Assembly: GCA_903893335.1 (NCBI GenBank)
Contig: CAITLX010000790.1
Coordinates: forward strand, 1-9,729
Reading direction: 5' to 3'
Length of the DNA: 9,729 nt
Source of the DNA: an uncultured delta proteobacterium
GTDB lineage: Bacteria > Myxococcota_A > Polyangia > Polyangiales > Polyangiaceae
Shown here one piece after another: positions 7,101-9,729 of the stretch (its first letter is position 1; every line of letters starts with the position of its first letter). Below the pieces are notes generated by a model that was not told where the DNA came from, did not search any database, and saw only the letters and a program-made list of their open reading frames with translations. Position numbers and translations under genes: made by a program.

Positions 7101-8964
7101 CGCCGACGGGTTCTGCTGCGGCAGCGCCTGCTCGGGCGCCTGCGACACCTGCTCGGCGGCGAGCGGCGCGTCGGCGAACGGCACCTGCACCAACGTCGCC
7201 GGAGCGGGCACCCCCGCGTGCACCCCCTACCTGTGCAAGGGCGCGACGAGCGGCTGCCCCTCGTCGTGCGGCGCCGACGCCGACTGCGCGAGCGGCTACT
7301 TCTGCGGCACGGGCAACGTGTGCAAGGCCAAGCAGGCCAACGGCGCCACCTGCGCGCGCACGCTCGAGTGCTCCTCGGGCTTCTGCGCCGACGGCGTCTG
7401 CTGCACCACCGCCTGCGCGGCGGGCGCCTGCGACCGCTGCGACGTGCCCGGCTGGCTCGGCAACTGCCGCTCCGCGCTCGCGGGCGACACGGGCTCGGGC
7501 GGCGCGTGCAGCCCCTTCGTGTGCAACGGCAGCGCCCTCACCTGCCCGACGAGCTGCGCGAGCGACGCGGGGTGCATCGCCGCCGACTTCTGCGAAGTGG
7601 CGACCGGCACGTGCAAGCCGAGGCTCGCGCAGGGCTCGGCGTGCACAGCCGCCTCGCAGTGCGCCTCGGGCTCGTGCGCCGACGGCGTCTGCTGCGACAC
7701 GGCGTGCGCGGGCGGCTGCGACCGCTGCGATCTCGCCGCGACCCGCGGCACCTGCACGGTCATCGCGGCGGGCAGCGCGGGGGCGTCGCCCGCGTGCGCG
7801 CCCTACCTCTGCGACGGAACCCACGGCGCGTGCCCCGCCTCGTGCGCGGGGGGCGCCGCCTGCGCGGCGGGCTCGTACTGCGCCGGCGGCACCTGCCGCG
7901 CGCTCGTCGCGCAGGGGGGCGCCTGCTCGGCGGCGGCGCAGTGCGCGACCGGCATCTGCGTCGACGGCGTGTGCTGCAACACCTCGTGCGGCGGCCAGTG
8001 CGAGAACTGCGCGGCGACGGGCTCGGTCGGCACCTGCGCCGCGGTCGCGGGCGACCCGTACGGCGCGCGCCCCGCGTGCGCCGGCGCGGGCACGGCGTGC
8101 GGCGGTCGGTGCGACGGCGTGCACGCCTCGGCGTGCGCGTTCCCCGGCGCCGCCACGGTGTGCGGCGTCGGCGGTTGCTCGGGCGCGACGGCCAACCCCG
8201 CCCCGGCCTGCAACGGCGCGGGGGGCTGCACCGCGACCCCCTCGGTCGCCTGCGCGCCCTTCGCCTGCGGCGGCGCCGGCGCCTGCCTGACCTCGTGCAC
8301 CACCGACGCGCAGTGCACCGGAGCCGCGCACTGCGTCGGCGGCACCTGCGTCGCCAACCTGCCGCCCGGCACCGCCTGCACCGCGAGCGCCGAGTGCGCG
8401 TCGAACAACTGCGTCGACGGCGTCTGCTGCACCTCGCCGTGCGACGGCCAGTGCGAGGCGTGCAACGCCGCCGGCAGCGCCGGCACCTGCACCGCCGTCG
8501 CCGGCAGCCCACGCGGCGCGCGCCCGGCCTGCGCGGGCACGGGCACGGCCTGCGCCGGCACGTGCGACGGCAGCGCGCGCACCTCGTGCCACTACCCCGA
8601 CACGCAGACCTCGTGCAGCGCGGCGACCTGCGCGGCCGGCGTGGCCACCGCGGCGTCGTCTTGCACCGGCACCGGCGTGTGCGCCCCCGGCGCGCAGACG
8701 ACGTGCAGCGCCGGCTGCGACGGCGTCGCGTGCGCGGGCGCCACGGACGCCGGAGCGGACGCCGCGCTCGACGCGAACGCCGACGGCGCGGTCGGCGCCG
8801 ACGCGGGCGAGGAGCTTCCCCCGCTCGACGCGGGCACCTCCGGGGGCTGCGCGGTGGCGAGCGTGGGGGGCGAGGGCGCGCCGAGCCGCGCGCTCGTCGG
8901 GCTCGGGCTCGCGGCGATCGTGCTTGCGCGGCGGCGCCGGCGCGACCACAAGCTGGCGCGCTGA
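4045..8964 (+). CDS. giant kelch / Cys-rich surface lipoprotein with MYXO-CTERM-like tail
   Basis: The 1,639-residue protein is a mosaic of export and binding modules with no enzyme signature. Residues 1-23 are a lipoprotein signal peptide (lipobox LAAC, lipidated C23). Residues 24-293 are a beta-rich region containing VEGCAVDTSPAAPWGR (C251, C273 probably paired) and ending in YPAVLDPGW, a lead-in that I recall before kelch domains in other myxobacterial proteins. Residues 294-629 hold seven kelch repeats, likely a beta-propeller. Residues 630-1563 are nine Cys-rich modules of about 94 residues with about 16 cysteines each. A D/A-rich linker (about 1568-1600) leads to C1602, a short hydrophobic helix (1616-1628) and a run of five arginines. 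The probable location is the cell surface, with a role in adhesion or recognition; that role is inferred from architecture. The gene is divergent from atpD, and holB starts 49 nt after its stop. The frame is intact. Confidence 0.93.
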   Translation: MRDPKFGLVATFSLAWLALLAACASPSTPEGQPAALDASVAPVEAREVHASVEARSAAARLGEQLGHVRRAPLPALPGAPHPAATPDAPVALAPLSRQADGWHVRPAGARPPGALHAADVTLPAHAHEPLTLRDVDSGVALRATLRDAREASAELVEGQLVYPAAHASGADLVHRATAEGTEDHLLFASRPAREQVTYDVALGERVAGLRLVADTLELLDGDGAPRLRVAPPWVLGADGEKRAAHLAVEGCAVDTSPAAPWGRAVVAPGATRCAVVVEWKGAGVAYPAVLDPGWTTTGNMGVGRYGHVAATLANGKLLVATGYNGSYLATSELYDPATGTWAATGTVTSSARYYSVGVTLGNGKVLIAGGYNGSVSPYYLANADLYDPALGTWAATAALPSARYEHAITLLASGKALVTGGTASAGVTGSAAVYDAATAAWTTSTLATARYLHGATLLANGKVLVSGGYGASYLATCELYDPATNAWSAAASMTGPRYYHSATLLPNGKLLAAGGYGGASYLATAELYDPTTNVWSATASMASARYFHTANPLGVGGVLAVGGYNGTTYVGPAEIYNATAGTWSAAGTLVYPRYMHTASNVGSGKVVVTGGDGATSYMAYTEVYSYAQTCATTPECTNGGTCADGYCCNTACLGGCDRCDAAGKEGTCSPAAAGSAGASPSCFPFACDGASGGCPTACTSDTTCATGYYCTGGACVLKLTYGAVCSAASQCQSGYCSDGYCCTQACAGGCDVCAASLGASANGSCTQVAGAGSPSCSPYVCKAATSACPTSCTLEADCIAGDYCSTAHTCLAKKANALACTAANECVSGLCADGYCCDGACGGGCDRCDNAGQVGHCSAVPAGNPGYAPACGVYVCDGASASCPTSCATSANCASTSYCSGGACIAKQANGTGCSATAQCSSGNCVEGVCCNTACAGACDACTVAYGAATNGVCALVTGAGNPSCAPFVCGGASAACPSSCATDAGCTSDRYCGGGTCVPKLAQGSVCTAGNQCTTGACADGFCCGSACSGACDTCSAASGASANGTCTNVAGAGTPACTPYLCKGATSGCPSSCGADADCASGYFCGTGNVCKAKQANGATCARTLECSSGFCADGVCCTTACAAGACDRCDVPGWLGNCRSALAGDTGSGGACSPFVCNGSALTCPTSCASDAGCIAADFCEVATGTCKPRLAQGSACTAASQCASGSCADGVCCDTACAGGCDRCDLAATRGTCTVIAAGSAGASPACAPYLCDGTHGACPASCAGGAACAAGSYCAGGTCRALVAQGGACSAAAQCATGICVDGVCCNTSCGGQCENCAATGSVGTCAAVAGDPYGARPACAGAGTACGGRCDGVHASACAFPGAATVCGVGGCSGATANPAPACNGAGGCTATPSVACAPFACGGAGACLTSCTTDAQCTGAAHCVGGTCVANLPPGTACTASAECASNNCVDGVCCTSPCDGQCEACNAAGSAGTCTAVAGSPRGARPACAGTGTACAGTCDGSARTSCHYPDTQTSCSAATCAAGVATAASSCTGTGVCAPGAQTTCSAGCDGVACAGATDAGADAALDANADGAVGADAGEELPPLDAGTSGGCAVASVGGEGAPSRALVGLGLAAIVLARRRRRDHKLAR
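4924..5925 (+). repeat. seven kelch repeats (coding tandem array)
   Basis: Each repeat has a RYxH-like start (RYGH, RYYS, RYEH, RYLH, RYYH, RYFH, RYMH), then ATLLxNGKVLVxGG, YxATxELYDP and TxxW. The RY codon pairs begin at 4954, 5098, 5251, 5392, 5533, 5677 and 5821, a spacing of 141-153 bp (47-51 residues). The GG doublet and the spaced Tyr and Trp are kelch hallmarks; six or seven such units normally close into one beta-propeller. Confidence 0.92.
5932..8733 (+). repeat. nine-unit cysteine-rich module array (coding)
   Basis: The anchor motif CxDGxCC (E for D in unit four) occurs nine times, with first-Cys codons at 5968, 6250, 6535, 6817, 7099, 7384, 7675, 7957 and 8410. Spacing is 282, 285, 282, 282, 285, 291, 282 and 453 bp. 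A typical unit continues with xxACxGGCDxC, GTC, a Gly/Ala loop, SCxPYxC, CPTSC, DxxC, YC and GxC, giving an even number (about 16) of cysteines that would suit disulfides in an oxidising compartment. The paired-Cys style resembles Dickkopf-type Cys-rich domains. Units eight and nine carry a different middle block (GARPACxGxGTAC...CDG). Confidence 0.9.
8842..8961 (+). other. MYXO-CTERM-like C-terminal sorting signal
   Basis: The last 40 residues have the three-part layout of MYXO-CTERM tails (TIGR03901): a Cys in a Gly-rich context (GGC, C1602), a short hydrophobic helix (1616-1628, ALVGLGLAAIVLA) and a run of five arginines (1629-1633). A D/A-rich spacer precedes it. In the known system, myxosortases process such tails on the way to the cell surface. 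The usual GCGC-like motif is reduced here to one Cys (GGCAVAS), so the match is good but not canonical. Confidence 0.8.
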
Positions 8965-9026
8965 GCCCAGCGAGCGCCGTGCCCTTCGACCGCGCCTGAG
9001 CCCACCGAGCGCCGTGCCCTTCGACC
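8962..9026 (+). repeat. 35-bp tandem duplication of the stop-spacer-start junction before holB
   Basis: The segment starting with the giant gene's stop at 8962 recurs at 8997, and the first 30 nt match at 29 positions. Both copies contain TGAGCCCA, then CGAGCGCC and GTGCCCTTCGACC. The second copy leads into holB at 9014. The first gives an abortive start: GTG at 8979 encodes MPFDRA and stops at the TGA of 8997-8999, which is itself the copied stop. Confidence 0.9.
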
Positions 9027-9729
9027 ACATCTTCGGCCAAGCCGCCGCGATCGGCACCCTGCGGCGCGCCCTCACGAGCGGGCGCGTGCACCACGCGTGG
9101 CGCTTCGAGGGCCCCGACGGCGTGGGCAAGGAGATGGCGGCGTTCGCCCTCGCGCAGGCGCTGGTGTGCGCGGCCGCGCCGCCCGCGGGCGCGACGTGGG
9201 GCGAGGGGTGCGGCAAGTGCTCGGCCTGCCGGCGCGCGGTCACCTTCTCGACCGAGCGCCCGCTGGTGCCGGTGCACCCCGACGTCGTCGTCGTCGAGCG
9301 CGGCCTCTACCCCCCCGACGTGCTCGGCCAGAAATCGGGCGAGACGCGCGAGATCTCGGTGGCCCAGATCCGCCGCGTGGTGCTCGAGAAGACGTCGTTC
9401 GCGCCGCACGAGGGGCGCGCGCGGGTGTTCATCGTGAGGCGCGCCGACGAGCTCTCCACCTCGGCGGCCAACGCGCTGCTCAAGACGCTCGAGGAGCCCC
9501 ACGACCGCACGCACTTCGTCCTCATCACCAGCCGCGGCCGCGAGCTGCTCGACACCATCCGCTCGCGCACGCTGCTCCTGCGCTTCGGCCCGCTGCCCGA
9601 CGACGTCGTGCGCCGCATCCTCGAGAAGCGCGGCGTGGCCCCCGACCTAGCGCGCGCGGCGGCCGAGCTCGCCGGCGGGAGCGCGTCGGCCGCGCTCGAC
9701 CAGGCCGACGCCGACGCGGTGCGCGAGCG
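9014..9729 (+). CDS. holB: DNA polymerase III delta' subunit HolB, 3' end missing
   Basis: Delta' is the stator of the clamp-loader complex (delta, delta' and tau/gamma) that opens the sliding clamp and places it on primed DNA. The visible 238 residues cover the AAA+ core. They begin with the typical MPFDHIFGQ, followed by a P-loop GPDGVGKE (33-40), a zinc module with C52, C66, C69 and C72, the region from ISVAQIRRV to VFIVRRADELS (114-148), SAANALLKTLEEP (150-162) and TIRSRT (181-186) with the arginine of the SRC motif. The P-loop has Glu where ATP-binding paralogues have Ser or Thr, as expected for delta', which need not hydrolyse ATP; this argues against DnaX. The GTG start matches the family N-terminus and no ATG is available. 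Ribosome-binding signals are weak (GAG at 9007-9009). The C-terminal collar domain lies beyond the window. Confidence 0.94.
   Translation, partial: MPFDHIFGQAAAIGTLRRALTSGRVHHAWRFEGPDGVGKEMAAFALAQALVCAAAPPAGATWGEGCGKCSACRRAVTFSTERPLVPVHPDVVVVERGLYPPDVLGQKSGETREISVAQIRRVVLEKTSFAPHEGRARVFIVRRADELSTSAANALLKTLEEPHDRTHFVLITSRGRELLDTIRSRTLLLRFGPLPDDVVRRILEKRGVAPDLARAAAELAGGSASAALDQADADAVRE

Noticed and set aside
5932..8733. Regular 282-bp spacing considered as a CRISPR-like or satellite repeat
   Set aside because: The frame is open throughout and the repeats are conserved at the protein level as cysteine modules; there are no short identical repeats with unique spacers.
5364..8999. A 1,211-codon plus-strand frame inside the giant gene
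   Set aside because: Arg- and Leu-rich composition with no motif, while the overlapping frame has clear kelch and Cys-rich repeats; it is a shadow of the true gene.
5089..9243. A 1,384-codon open frame on the minus strand opposite the giant gene
   Set aside because: Its product is low-complexity Ala/Arg/Gly with no domain. It arises because strong GC bias and repetitive coding on the plus strand remove stops from the complementary frame.

Overview
The window is very GC-rich, with G or C at most third codon positions. It reads as a chromosomal segment of a myxobacterium (Myxococcota, probably Polyangia). The best clue is a 1,639-residue secreted protein that carries kelch repeats, a long cysteine-rich module array and a MYXO-CTERM-like C-terminal sorting tail, a combination typical of that phylum. 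The assignment rests on this protein style and on base composition; no rRNA or other taxonomic marker is present.

Layout, left to right. (1) Positions 3-1435, plus strand: the 3' part of a HEAT-repeat protein gene overlaps by 4 nt the start of rsmA, the 16S rRNA dimethyltransferase. (2) 1436-1528: a short convergent spacer holding extra copies of the last codons and stop of rsmA at a 33-bp period. (3) 1529-3824, minus strand: atpD and atpC (F1-ATPase beta and epsilon), followed by a small cysteine-rich protein with one membrane helix; the three look like one transcript. (4) 3825-4044: a 220-bp divergent promoter region. (5) 4045-8964, plus strand: the giant lipoprotein. It has a type II signal peptide, a beta-rich N-terminal region, seven kelch repeats, nine Cys-rich modules of about 94 residues, a D/A-rich linker and the MYXO-CTERM-like tail. 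(6) 9014 to the window end, plus strand: holB (DNA polymerase III delta'), whose start region has been duplicated in tandem (35-bp period) between the giant gene and holB.

Most genes are housekeeping (ribosome maturation, ATP synthesis, replication clamp loading), with one accessory surface protein between atpDC and holB. I see no mobile element, CRISPR array, tRNA or rRNA, and no multi-gene defence or biosynthetic system. The points most worth a second look are the two gene-boundary tandem duplications, the apparent double anchoring signal and two module subtypes of the giant protein, and the small zinc-finger-like membrane protein gene behind atpC, whose Shine-Dalgarno-like site lies inside a hairpin.
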